From Sulfitobacter sp. (GTDB taxonomy: Bacteria > Pseudomonadota > Alphaproteobacteria > Rhodobacterales > Rhodobacteraceae): a stretch of 64,000 nucleotides of DNA. Within the stretch, counting starts at the first letter, position 1. Each line of letters starts with the position of its first letter. Both the position numbers and the translations under genes were made by a program. Positions 7,348 through 15,536 of this stretch are shown here, piece after piece. The notes under the pieces are model-generated. The model was given only the letters and a program-made list of their open reading frames with translations, made no database searches and was not told the origin of the DNA. The stretch lies in the NCBI GenBank assembly GCA_017854855.1, contig JAFMGZ010000005.1, positions 1 through 64,000 of the forward strand, given 5' to 3'.

Positions 7348-8733
7348 ATGACGCAGGCCAATATCCGCCCCCTCTCGGGGCGCACCCGGGCAAACTGGAT
7401 CCGGCTGCGGACAATGATCCTGCTGCGCTGGGTTGCCATTGCTGGACAGCTGATCGCGATCACGGTGGCGCAGCTGGTCTATGGGATCCAGCTGGAGCTT
7501 GGGCTGTGCTATCTGGCGGTAGGTGCCTCGATGATCGCCAATCTGGTGGCGACCTTTGTCTATCCCGAAAACAAAAGGCTGTCAGAGTTTGAAAACCTCT
7601 GGATGATCATGTTCGATCTGCTGCAGATCGGCTTTCTGCTGTATCTTTCCGGGGGGTTGAACAACCCCTTTGCGCTGCTGCTGCTGGGGCCTGTGACGAT
7701 CTCTGCAACCGCGCTCAGCCTGCGGTCAACGCTGGTTATTTGTTCCACCGCCATTGTTCTGGTCAGCATTCTGGCCCTCAGCCACCTGCCCCTGACCACG
7801 CAGGATGGCACTGTTCTGGCCATGCCGGACCTGTTCATCTTTGGGCAATGGACCGCACTTGTCATCGCGATTGTGTTCACCAGCGCCTATTCGCGCAGGG
7901 TCACGACCGAAGTGCATTCCATGGGCGACGCGCTGGCCGCAACCCAGATGGCACTGGCACGCGAACAAAAGCTGACAGATCTGGGCGGCGTCGTTGCCGC
8001 CGCTGCGCATGAACTGGGCACGCCACTGGCGACGATCAAACTGGCCAGCGCCGAATTGCTTAGTGATTTGCGCGATAGCCCCGAACTGGCCGAAGATGCC
8101 GCGCTGATCTGTGAACAGGCCGACCGCTGCCGGGATATTCTGCGCGACATGGGCCGCGCGGGCAAAGATGACCTGCACCTGCGGCAGGCCCCGCTTGAGG
8201 CGGTGCTGCAGGAATCGGCCGATCCGCATATGGACCGGGGCAAGGAGGTGATCATTTTTCAAACCGTCCCAGAGGATGAACGCAAATTCCAGCCCATGAT
8301 CCTGCGCAAGCCAGAGATCATCCACGGGCTGCGCAATCTGGTGCAAAACGCCGTGGATTTCGCCAATGATACTGTTTGGCTGGAAACGGCGTGGACCGAT
8401 ACAGAGGTGTCCATTCGCATCATGGATGACGGACCGGGGTTTTCGATGCATATCCTGGGCCGTATCGGCGACCCTTTCATGCGCGCAAGGAACAGGCCGC
8501 GCCGGTCCGTGGCGCGCCCCGAATACGAAGGCATGGGCCTTGGGCTGTTCATCGCCAAAACGCTGTTGGAGCGTTCCGGCGCGCAGCTGCGCTTTGCCAA
8601 TGGGCCGGGCGGCCCAAAGGGGGCGAAAGGAACCGGTGCCGTGGTCGAAGTGATCTGGCCCCGCAACGCGCTGGAGGCAGAGACGGTCCCGCAGGGTCAG
8701 CCGATGGGAGAAAACCGGCATTTCCCCGGCTGA
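7348..8733 (+). CDS. regB: Redox sensor histidine kinase RegB (PrrB/ActS family)
   Basis: A 461-residue inner-membrane kinase with about six membrane segments in residues 22-180. GGLNNPF at 102-108 is the conserved ubiquinone-sensing heptapeptide (GGxxNPF). The H-box is AAAAHELGTPLATIKL with H221. C261 in DRCRDIL matches the redox-active cysteine of Rhodobacter RegB. The ATPase part has the N-box RNLVQNAVDFA and the GLGLFIAKTL G-box. Both known sensing features are intact, so this is a functional redox sensor by sequence. It signals to RegA, encoded divergently. Confidence 0.96.
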   Translation: MTQANIRPLSGRTRANWIRLRTMILLRWVAIAGQLIAITVAQLVYGIQLELGLCYLAVGASMIANLVATFVYPENKRLSEFENLWMIMFDLLQIGFLLYLSGGLNNPFALLLLGPVTISATALSLRSTLVICSTAIVLVSILALSHLPLTTQDGTVLAMPDLFIFGQWTALVIAIVFTSAYSRRVTTEVHSMGDALAATQMALAREQKLTDLGGVVAAAAHELGTPLATIKLASAELLSDLRDSPELAEDAALICEQADRCRDILRDMGRAGKDDLHLRQAPLEAVLQESADPHMDRGKEVIIFQTVPEDERKFQPMILRKPEIIHGLRNLVQNAVDFANDTVWLETAWTDTEVSIRIMDDGPGFSMHILGRIGDPFMRARNRPRRSVARPEYEGMGLGLFIAKTLLERSGAQLRFANGPGGPKGAKGTGAVVEVIWPRNALEAETVPQGQPMGENRHFPG

Positions 8734-8776
8734 CACAACGTATTGTCCAAAAAGTTAAGACCTTCAGCCTCCCAAT

Positions 8777-8792
8777 TTAACCCTTCATTAAC
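8777..8792. promoter_or_regulatory. CtrA binding site upstream of the DivL-like gene
   Basis: TTAA-CCCTTCA-TTAAC matches the full CtrA consensus TTAA-N7-TTAA(C) without mismatch. It lies 50 bases before the ATG of the DivL-like PAS protein, in the only intergenic region ahead of that operon. CtrA is the cell-cycle and motility response regulator of Alphaproteobacteria. It was the only full match I noticed on scanning the window. Confidence 0.7.
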
Positions 8793-8841
8793 CTCTATCC
8801 CCAAGAGTGTCGCCTTATGATCCTGATCAAAGGCCGATCTC

Positions 8842-10356
8842 ATGCTGACGCTTCCGGACCTCCTTGTCATCATCGGGACATCCATCACCACGGCCACGCT
8901 GGCAGCTGTGTTGCTGGGCCGCAAAAAGGCCGTGGCATCAGGACCGTTGCAGCTCGCACCGGAACCGCTGGCGCTGCTGTTTGACAATGGCGTATTGCAT
9001 CATGGCACGGCTGCCGGGCTCAAACATTTTGGCCTGCTGCCCGGCATGCATCTTTGGGATGATCTGCGCGACAGGCTCTTGCCGCAATTCCCCGATCTGC
9101 CGGAAACCGCAGGCAGGGGGGCATCCGGCAGCATGACCCTGATCGGGACAACCGCCGATCCCCATTCCCTGCTGGAAATGAAATGGCGCGACGGTCTGTG
9201 CTGGATCGATGTGACAGATCAACCCGACAGTTCACAGACTACGCTGACCACCGCCGCAGATCTGATCGCCTACAAGCGGTGTTGTGACATGATGCCCCAT
9301 CCTGCCTGGGAAGAGCGGGCCGATGGCAGTCTGGGCTGGCGCAACCGGGCCTGTGACGATCTGCTGACAAAATACCCACAAGAGCCGGGCAAGCCCCCTT
9401 TTGATCCATCATCGGGCGACGCCGGCAACCGCGCCTTTATCGAGGGTGCGAATGGCCAGCGCGAATGGTTCGATATCGAACGGCATCAGGCGGGGTCCAC
9501 AATATTTAACCATGCCACCTGCATCACCTCGCTGGTTGCGTCAGAGAGCGCGGAAAACACCTTTGTCCAGACGCTGGCAAAAACCTTTGCGCATTTGTCC
9601 ATCGGCCTGGCGATTTTTGACCGGCGGGGGCAGTTGGGCATCTTTAATCCCGCGTTGGTCGACCTGACGGGGCTGCAGCCCCGGTTTCTTGCGTCACAGC
9701 CGACGATGCAGTCCTTTTTCGACCAGCTTCGGGAAAACCGCAGCATGCCAGAGCCAAAGAACTATCGCACATGGCGACAAGAGATTGCTCAGGTGATCGC
9801 CGCGGCCTCTGGCGGGCAATACCGTGAAACATGGACATTAGAAGACGGCCGGACCTATGCGGTGCAGGGGCGCCCCCACCCCGACGGGGCCACCGCCTTC
9901 ATGATCAAGGACATCAGCCCGGAAATCACCCTGACCCGCAATTTCCGCATTGAGGTCGAAGTATACGAGGCCATGATCAACAGTATTGATGACGCCTTAG
10001 TGGTTTTTTCATCCGCCGGGATCGTGACCTTCAGCAATGCCGCCTATCGCAAGCTATGGGGGCATAACCCCGAAACCTCTTTTGCTGATGTGACCATTCA
10101 CGATGCCATCGCCCTGTGGAAGTCCAAGGCAAAAACCAAACAGGACTGGGCAACGCTGACACGTTTCACCACCACGCTGGGCCCGCGCGAACCCAAGGAA
10201 CTGACACTGCAGCTGCCCAAGGGGGTCGCACTGACCTGCCAGATGAGCGCGATCACATCGGATACCAGCCTGATCCGGTTTGCGGCCAGCAAAAAGGGGG
10301 CGTTGCCCGACGTGGTCCAGACACTGCAAAAACAATCAATACCAGGGCAAATGTGA
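8842..10356 (+). CDS. divL: DivL-like PAS domain protein lacking a kinase domain
   Basis: A 504-residue protein with one N-terminal membrane segment (about 5-27), an uncharacterised region, and two PAS domains (about 244-360, beginning AHLSIGLAIFDRRGQLGIFN, and about 374-490, beginning MINSIDDALVVFSSAGIVTFSN). It ends soon after the second PAS. There is no HisKA or HATPase domain, and only about 60 bases separate it from tsaE. In Caulobacter, DivL (769 residues) carries PAS domains plus a kinase-like domain and controls the CckA-CtrA relay; Rhodobacter capsulatus has a DivL described as a PAS protein. The tsaE-amgK-murU-addB context and the upstream CtrA box support the assignment, which is inference. 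Confidence 0.72.
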   Translation: MLTLPDLLVIIGTSITTATLAAVLLGRKKAVASGPLQLAPEPLALLFDNGVLHHGTAAGLKHFGLLPGMHLWDDLRDRLLPQFPDLPETAGRGASGSMTLIGTTADPHSLLEMKWRDGLCWIDVTDQPDSSQTTLTTAADLIAYKRCCDMMPHPAWEERADGSLGWRNRACDDLLTKYPQEPGKPPFDPSSGDAGNRAFIEGANGQREWFDIERHQAGSTIFNHATCITSLVASESAENTFVQTLAKTFAHLSIGLAIFDRRGQLGIFNPALVDLTGLQPRFLASQPTMQSFFDQLRENRSMPEPKNYRTWRQEIAQVIAAASGGQYRETWTLEDGRTYAVQGRPHPDGATAFMIKDISPEITLTRNFRIEVEVYEAMINSIDDALVVFSSAGIVTFSNAAYRKLWGHNPETSFADVTIHDAIALWKSKAKTKQDWATLTRFTTTLGPREPKELTLQLPKGVALTCQMSAITSDTSLIRFAASKKGALPDVVQTLQKQSIPGQM

Positions 10357-10413
10357 CCCCCCAACTGCACGCTTTTGACTTGCGCTGGGTGGGGTGCATT
10401 GTCACCATGGGTT

Positions 10414-10884
10414 ATGTCTGTGCAGCGCCTTTCCTTTACCGTCTCGTCGCCTGACGAAACCACTCAACGCGCCACCGCGCTGGGCCAGAACCTTGGCGCG
10501 GGCGATGTGCTGTTGCTCGACGGGGACGTGGGTGCCGGCAAGACCCATTTCGCGCGCTCCTTGATCCAATCCCTGCTGTCCCGGCCAGAGGATGTGCCCT
10601 CGCCTACTTTCACATTGGTGCAGACATATGCATCGGATCGGAGCGAGATCTGGCATGCGGATCTGTACCGTCTGACCTCCACCCACGAGATTGAGGAATT
10701 GGGCCTGACCGATGCCTTTGAAACCGACATCTGCCTGATCGAATGGCCCGACCGTCTGGGCGAACTGACGCCCGAACATGCCCTGACGTTGCATTTTACC
10801 CCAGGTGCCGCCGAAGATACCCGCAAGATCACGGCGGAGTGGACCCATGATAAATGGCGGGCCAAGCTGAAGGGCTGGTCATGA
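10414..10884 (+). CDS. tsaE: tRNA threonylcarbamoyladenosine biosynthesis ATPase TsaE
   Basis: A 156-residue ATPase that works with TsaB and TsaD to place t6A at position 37 of ANN-decoding tRNAs. The P-loop is GDVGAGKTHFAR at 37-48, followed by the SPTFTLVQTY switch, HADLYRL and the Walker B-like ICLIEWPDR. I start at 10414 (MSVQRLSF); an upstream TTG- or ATG-extended frame from 10375 is not family-like. Its TGA overlaps the amgK ATG (ATGA), placing it in the same transcript. Confidence 0.94.
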   Translation: MSVQRLSFTVSSPDETTQRATALGQNLGAGDVLLLDGDVGAGKTHFARSLIQSLLSRPEDVPSPTFTLVQTYASDRSEIWHADLYRLTSTHEIEELGLTDAFETDICLIEWPDRLGELTPEHALTLHFTPGAAEDTRKITAEWTHDKWRAKLKGWS

Positions 10885-11897
10885 CGCGCGACCGACAGGC
10901 TGACATCACCGCCTTTCTGGACCAGTGCGGCTGGGCCGATGCCAGACGCCTGCGGGTGGCGGGCGATGCATCCAACAGAACATACGACAGGCTGACGCGG
11001 GCCGATGGGACCAGCACCATTTTGATGGATGCGCCGCCAGACACCGGCGAGGATGTGCGCCCTTTCATCGCAATCGCAGATCATTTGCGGTCCGGTGGCC
11101 TGAGCGCGCCAAAGATCTATCACCGTGACGAGGCCGCAGGCCTGTTGCTGATCGAAGATTTCGGCGATGCCCTGTTCGCTGATCTGATGGCCCAAGACCC
11201 GGATCAGGAAATCCCGCTGTACCAGGCTGCGGCAGATGTTCTGCTGCATCTTCGGGACATGCCCCCGCCCGAACTGACGCCCTGCGATGCAGATTGGCTG
11301 ATCGACATGTTGCAGCCCCTGTTTGACTGGTATGCCAAGGGCGCGGAACCGGATCAGATAAAGGCATTCAAAGATGGCTTTCGGCCGCTGGCCATCCAGG
11401 CAGGGACTGCGCCAAAGATAACAATGCTGCGCGACTATCACGTGCAAAACCTGCTGCTTTTGCCCGATCGTCGCGGGGTTCGGCAGGTCGGTATCCTTGA
11501 TTTTCAGGATGCGATGCTGGCGCATCCGGCCTATGATCTTGTCTCCATCCTGCAAGACGCCCGCCGGGATGTCAGCGCAGATGTCGAACAACAGATCATC
11601 GCCTATTACCTGTCTCACAGCTTGATCGCCGCCGATGACTTTATCGCCTGCTATGCCATTCTTGGCCTGCAACGGAACCTGCGCATCCTGGGTATCTTTG
11701 TCCGGCTCTGTCTGCACAGCGGCAAGGCGGGCTATGTCGATTTTATCCCGCGTGTTTGGGGCTATGTGATGCGCAATCTGGCGCATCCCGCGCTGTCGCC
11801 GCTGGCCCCGTCCCTTGGGGCCATCCTGCCTGAACCCACCCCTGAATTCCTGGAGCACCTGAAACGCCAATGTCCGCGCAACGCCACCCCGTCATGA
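10881..11897 (+). CDS. amgK: N-acetylmuramate/N-acetylglucosamine anomeric kinase AmgK-like
   Basis: A 338-residue aminoglycoside-phosphotransferase-fold kinase: N-lobe with GDASNRTYDRL near 28-38, catalytic loop DYHVQN (D185 to N190) and metal-binding D207 in ILDFQDA. AmgK phosphorylates MurNAc at C1 in the cell-wall recycling route that feeds UDP-MurNAc and bypasses de novo synthesis, giving fosfomycin tolerance in bacteria that have it. The following gene is the matching uridylyltransferase MurU, which makes AmgK the best call within this kinase family. Overlaps tsaE by four bases and murU by 28. Confidence 0.85.
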   Translation: MTRDRQADITAFLDQCGWADARRLRVAGDASNRTYDRLTRADGTSTILMDAPPDTGEDVRPFIAIADHLRSGGLSAPKIYHRDEAAGLLLIEDFGDALFADLMAQDPDQEIPLYQAAADVLLHLRDMPPPELTPCDADWLIDMLQPLFDWYAKGAEPDQIKAFKDGFRPLAIQAGTAPKITMLRDYHVQNLLLLPDRRGVRQVGILDFQDAMLAHPAYDLVSILQDARRDVSADVEQQIIAYYLSHSLIAADDFIACYAILGLQRNLRILGIFVRLCLHSGKAGYVDFIPRVWGYVMRNLAHPALSPLAPSLGAILPEPTPEFLEHLKRQCPRNATPS

Positions 11898-12562
11898 TGT
11901 TTGCCGCGGGCTTTGGCACGCGGATGCAGCACCTTACCAAAGATCGCCCGAAACCCCTGATCGAGGTGGCGGGCAAGCCGCTGATTGATCACGCACTGGC
12001 ACTGGCCCATGCGGTCGGCGCGGGCCCCATCGTCGCCAACCTGCATTACAAGGCAGACCAGCTGGAGGCGCATCTGCATCCGCGCGGCGTACAGACCATC
12101 ACGGAACAACCCGATATCCTCGAGACGGGCGGCGGGTTGCGCAATGCGCTGCCGCTGCTGGGGCCAGATCCGGTGATCACCATGAACACCGATGCGATCT
12201 GGGCGGGTCCCAACCCGCTTTCCCTGATCATGGACGCCTGGCAGCCCGACAAGATGGATGCATTGCTGGTCTGCGTTCCCAGGGATCAGGCCGTCGGGCA
12301 TTCGGGAACCGGTGATTTCATTCTGTCGGAAACGGGCCAGATGACACGCGGCCCCGGTGCGGTCTTTGGCGGCATTCAGATCATCAAGACAACAGCACTG
12401 CGCAGCATCGCAGATGAAAAATTCTCTCTCAATGTGGTGTGGAACATGATGTTGGCACAAAAACGGCTTTATGGTCTGACCTATCCCGGCAGATGGTGTG
12501 ACGTGGGCCACCCCGGCGGGATCGCCCTGGCCCAGGACATGCTGAAAGCCGCTGATGTTTGA
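11870..12562 (+). CDS. murU: N-acetylmuramate alpha-1-phosphate uridylyltransferase MurU-like
   Basis: A 230-residue nucleotidyltransferase with FAAGFGTRM at 11-19, the RPKPLIEVAGKP block at 26-37 and the metal-binding NTD at 106-108. MurU converts MurNAc-1-phosphate to UDP-MurNAc, the step after AmgK. Generic sugar-nucleotide transferases share these motifs, so the specific assignment rests on the amgK neighbour. The start at 11870 lies inside amgK; ATGs at 11894 and 11897 are alternatives. Its stop overlaps the addB start by eight bases. Confidence 0.83.
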   Translation: MSAQRHPVMMFAAGFGTRMQHLTKDRPKPLIEVAGKPLIDHALALAHAVGAGPIVANLHYKADQLEAHLHPRGVQTITEQPDILETGGGLRNALPLLGPDPVITMNTDAIWAGPNPLSLIMDAWQPDKMDALLVCVPRDQAVGHSGTGDFILSETGQMTRGPGAVFGGIQIIKTTALRSIADEKFSLNVVWNMMLAQKRLYGLTYPGRWCDVGHPGGIALAQDMLKAADV

Positions 12563-15536
12563 ACCAGGCGAAACCCCCCGACTGTTCGGCGTCGCACCCG
12601 GAGTGGATTTTCCCGCCGCCCTACTTGCCGGTCTGAAAGACAGGCTTGGGGGTCAGCCCCCGCATGCAATGGCGCAGGTTGATCTGATCGTGAACACCCG
12701 CCGCATGGGGCGGCGCTTGCGGGATCTGTTTGATCAAGGACCACCGGGATTCCTGCCGCGCATCCGGCTTTTGACCGAATTGGATGGGATCGTGCCGGGC
12801 CTGACGCTGCCGCGCCCCACGCCCCCATTGCGCAGACGGCTGGAACTGATCCAGCTGATCTCTGGCCTGTTGGAGACCGATCACAATATCGCGCCGCGAT
12901 CGTCCCTTTATGCCCTGTCAGACAGCCTTGCCGGGTTGATTGACGAAATGCAGGGCGAAGGGGTCAGCGTTGAGGATATCAAATCTTTGGACGTCACTGA
13001 CGAATCCGGTCATTGGCAGCGGGCGCAACAGTTTCTGGCCATCGCGCATGGGTATCTGGAGCAGATGTCGGGCAGACCCGACAGCGAGGCCCGACAGCGC
13101 CAGCTGGTCCTGCGCATCGCGGCCCATTGGCAGGAAAACCCGCCGCAAAATCCAGTGATCGTCGCCGGCTCTACCGGTTCGCGCGGTACCACATCCCTGC
13201 TGATGCAGGCGGTGGCACGCCTGCCGCAGGGCGCATTGATCCTGCCGGGCTTTGACTTTGACATGCCCACCGACATGTGGGGGATGCTGTCGCACAAGCA
13301 ACCGCCAGAGGATCATCCGCAATATCGCTTTGTGGACCTGATGAAAGCGCTGGATGTGCCGCGCTCTCGCATCACGGCCTGGTCTGATCTGTCGCCGCCA
13401 TCGGCCGCACGCAATGCATTGGTGTCGCTGTCCTTGCGTCCCGCACCCGTGACCGACACCTGGCTCAGCGAAGGGCGCAAATTGACCGCGCTGGATCAGG
13501 CGACCCAATCGCTGACATTGATTGAGGCCCCCACCCCGCGGCTGGAGGCGCTGGCCATTGCCCTGCGCCTGCGCAAAGCGGTGCAAGAAGGCAAAACCGC
13601 CGCCCTGATCACACCAGACCGGATGCTGACCCGGCAGGTCACCTCGGCGCTGGACCGCTGGAACATTCTGCCAGACGACAGCGCGGGCACGCCCTTGCAA
13701 CTGTCGCCTCCGGGGCGGTTTTTACGGCATGTCGCTGCTTTGTTTCAGCGCAAGATGGACGCAGAGGCATTGCTGACCCTGCTGAAACACCCGCTGACCC
13801 ACAGTGGCGCGGGCCGAAATATGCATCAGTTGAACGTGCAACGGTTCGAATTGCAGATCCGCAAGGACGGCCTGCCCTATCCCGACAGCGACGGAATTAC
13901 CCGCATCGGAACCGCCGCCGCCGCGGGGATCGAGGACAAGGCAGGCTTCTTGGTCTGGACCGCTTGGGTGGCCGAAACCTTTGGCGATCATACTGTCAAA
14001 ACACCGCGCCCGCTGACGGACTGGGTCACGTCCCATCTGGATCTGGCCGAAAGGATCGCCGCCGGACCCGCACAGGATACTGCCCAGGATGCCATTCGTG
14101 ATGCCGGGCACGAGCTGTGGCGCAAAAAGGCAGGGCGCAAGGCCCGTGAGGTGATGGAAAACCTGCACGAACATGCCGAACACGGCGGTGAGATGTCCGC
14201 CTCTGATTACTGTGATCTGCTGGGGGCGCTGCTGTCCACAGAAGAGGTGCGCGATGTCGAAGGGCCCCATCCCCATGTGATGATCTGGGGCACGCTGGAG
14301 GCGCGGGTGCAGGGGGCCGAACTGGTCATTCTTGGCGGCCTGAACGATGGCACATGGCCCGAAGCACCGCCGCCCGATCCCTGGCTGAACCGCCAGATGC
14401 GTCTCAAGGCCGGTTTGCTCCTGCCAGAGCGCCGCATCGGCCTGTCTGCCCATGATTATCAACAAGCCATCGCCGCACCCGAAGTCTGGCTGACCCGCGC
14501 CATCCGCTCTGATGAGGCAGAAACCGTACCGTCGCGCTGGTTGAACCGGCTGGAAAACCTGATGAACGGGCTGCCTGACACAAGCGGTGCCGCCGGGTGG
14601 CAGGCGATGCGCGACAGGGGCCGCTACTGGATTGGCCAGACAGAGGCGCTTGAGGCATTTGAACAGCGCCCGCGTGCGCCCCGCCCCTCGCCGCGACCAC
14701 CTGTGTCGGCGCGCCCCCGCGCCATGTCAGTCACAGAGATCAAGCGCCTGATCCGTGATCCCTATGCGATCTACGCCAAACATGTGTTGCGGCTGAAACC
14801 GCTGAACCCGCTGGTACAGCCCCCCGATGCGCTGGTCCGCGGGATCGTGGTGCATGAGGTCATGGAAGTTTTCATCAAATCGGTCTGCGTGGACAGCAGC
14901 CGCCTGACCCGCGCCCATCTGATGGAGATCACAGATGCCGTTTTGCAAGAACAGGTGCCATGGCCCGCCGCCCGCCTGATGTGGCGCGCGCGCATCGAAC
15001 GGATCGCCGATTGGTTCATCACGCGCGAAAAGATACGCCAGACCTATGCCACCCCGATGCTGTTCGAAAAAGCCGCCGAAGGCACGCTTGAATTTCCCGA
15101 TCTTGGCTTCAAACTGCGCGGCTATGCCGACCGAATTGACCAGACGGATGCGGGCGACGTGTTGATCTATGATTACAAGACCGGCACACCGCCGTCGCCC
15201 AAAGACCAAGAATTCTTTGACAAACAACTGCTGCTTGAGGCCGCGATGATCGAAGAGGGTGGATTTGAAAAGGTGGGCCCGGCCCATGTTGCCAATGCCA
15301 TCTTTATCGGGCTGGGCAGCAAACCCGTCGAGGTCGCCGCACCCTTGGAAAAAGAGCCGCCCAGCGCGGTGCTGGAAGGGCTGCGCAGCCTGATTGCCAG
15401 CTATCTGTCGCCTGAACAGGGCTACACCTCTCGTCGGATGATGCAAACGGATGCCGCTGCCGGAACCTATGATCAATTGGCCCGCTTTGGGGAATGGGAT
15501 GCAACTGCGGCCTCCTGTCCACAGGATCTGACATGA
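12555..15536 (+). CDS. addB: Double-strand break repair protein AddB
   Basis: A 993-residue subunit of the AddAB helicase-nuclease, which resects DNA ends and loads RecA at Chi-like sites, replacing RecBCD in most Alphaproteobacteria. The N-terminal half resembles an inactivated UvrD-like helicase (VNTRRMGRRLRDLF, later ILGGLNDGTWPEAPPPDPWL), and the C-terminal PD-(D/E)XK nuclease shows GYADRID and YDYKTG near residue 870. Length is typical for the alphaproteobacterial type. The ATG overlaps the murU stop and the TGA overlaps the addA start, so AddB and AddA are translationally coupled. Confidence 0.95.
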   Translation: MFEPGETPRLFGVAPGVDFPAALLAGLKDRLGGQPPHAMAQVDLIVNTRRMGRRLRDLFDQGPPGFLPRIRLLTELDGIVPGLTLPRPTPPLRRRLELIQLISGLLETDHNIAPRSSLYALSDSLAGLIDEMQGEGVSVEDIKSLDVTDESGHWQRAQQFLAIAHGYLEQMSGRPDSEARQRQLVLRIAAHWQENPPQNPVIVAGSTGSRGTTSLLMQAVARLPQGALILPGFDFDMPTDMWGMLSHKQPPEDHPQYRFVDLMKALDVPRSRITAWSDLSPPSAARNALVSLSLRPAPVTDTWLSEGRKLTALDQATQSLTLIEAPTPRLEALAIALRLRKAVQEGKTAALITPDRMLTRQVTSALDRWNILPDDSAGTPLQLSPPGRFLRHVAALFQRKMDAEALLTLLKHPLTHSGAGRNMHQLNVQRFELQIRKDGLPYPDSDGITRIGTAAAAGIEDKAGFLVWTAWVAETFGDHTVKTPRPLTDWVTSHLDLAERIAAGPAQDTAQDAIRDAGHELWRKKAGRKAREVMENLHEHAEHGGEMSASDYCDLLGALLSTEEVRDVEGPHPHVMIWGTLEARVQGAELVILGGLNDGTWPEAPPPDPWLNRQMRLKAGLLLPERRIGLSAHDYQQAIAAPEVWLTRAIRSDEAETVPSRWLNRLENLMNGLPDTSGAAGWQAMRDRGRYWIGQTEALEAFEQRPRAPRPSPRPPVSARPRAMSVTEIKRLIRDPYAIYAKHVLRLKPLNPLVQPPDALVRGIVVHEVMEVFIKSVCVDSSRLTRAHLMEITDAVLQEQVPWPAARLMWRARIERIADWFITREKIRQTYATPMLFEKAAEGTLEFPDLGFKLRGYADRIDQTDAGDVLIYDYKTGTPPSPKDQEFFDKQLLLEAAMIEEGGFEKVGPAHVANAIFIGLGSKPVEVAAPLEKEPPSAVLEGLRSLIASYLSPEQGYTSRRMMQTDAAAGTYDQLARFGEWDATAASCPQDLT

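Noticed and set aside
10464..11870. Minus-strand frame of 468 codons opposite tsaE and amgK
   Set aside because: Covers two conserved genes, has no family motif and no ribosome site; a composition shadow.
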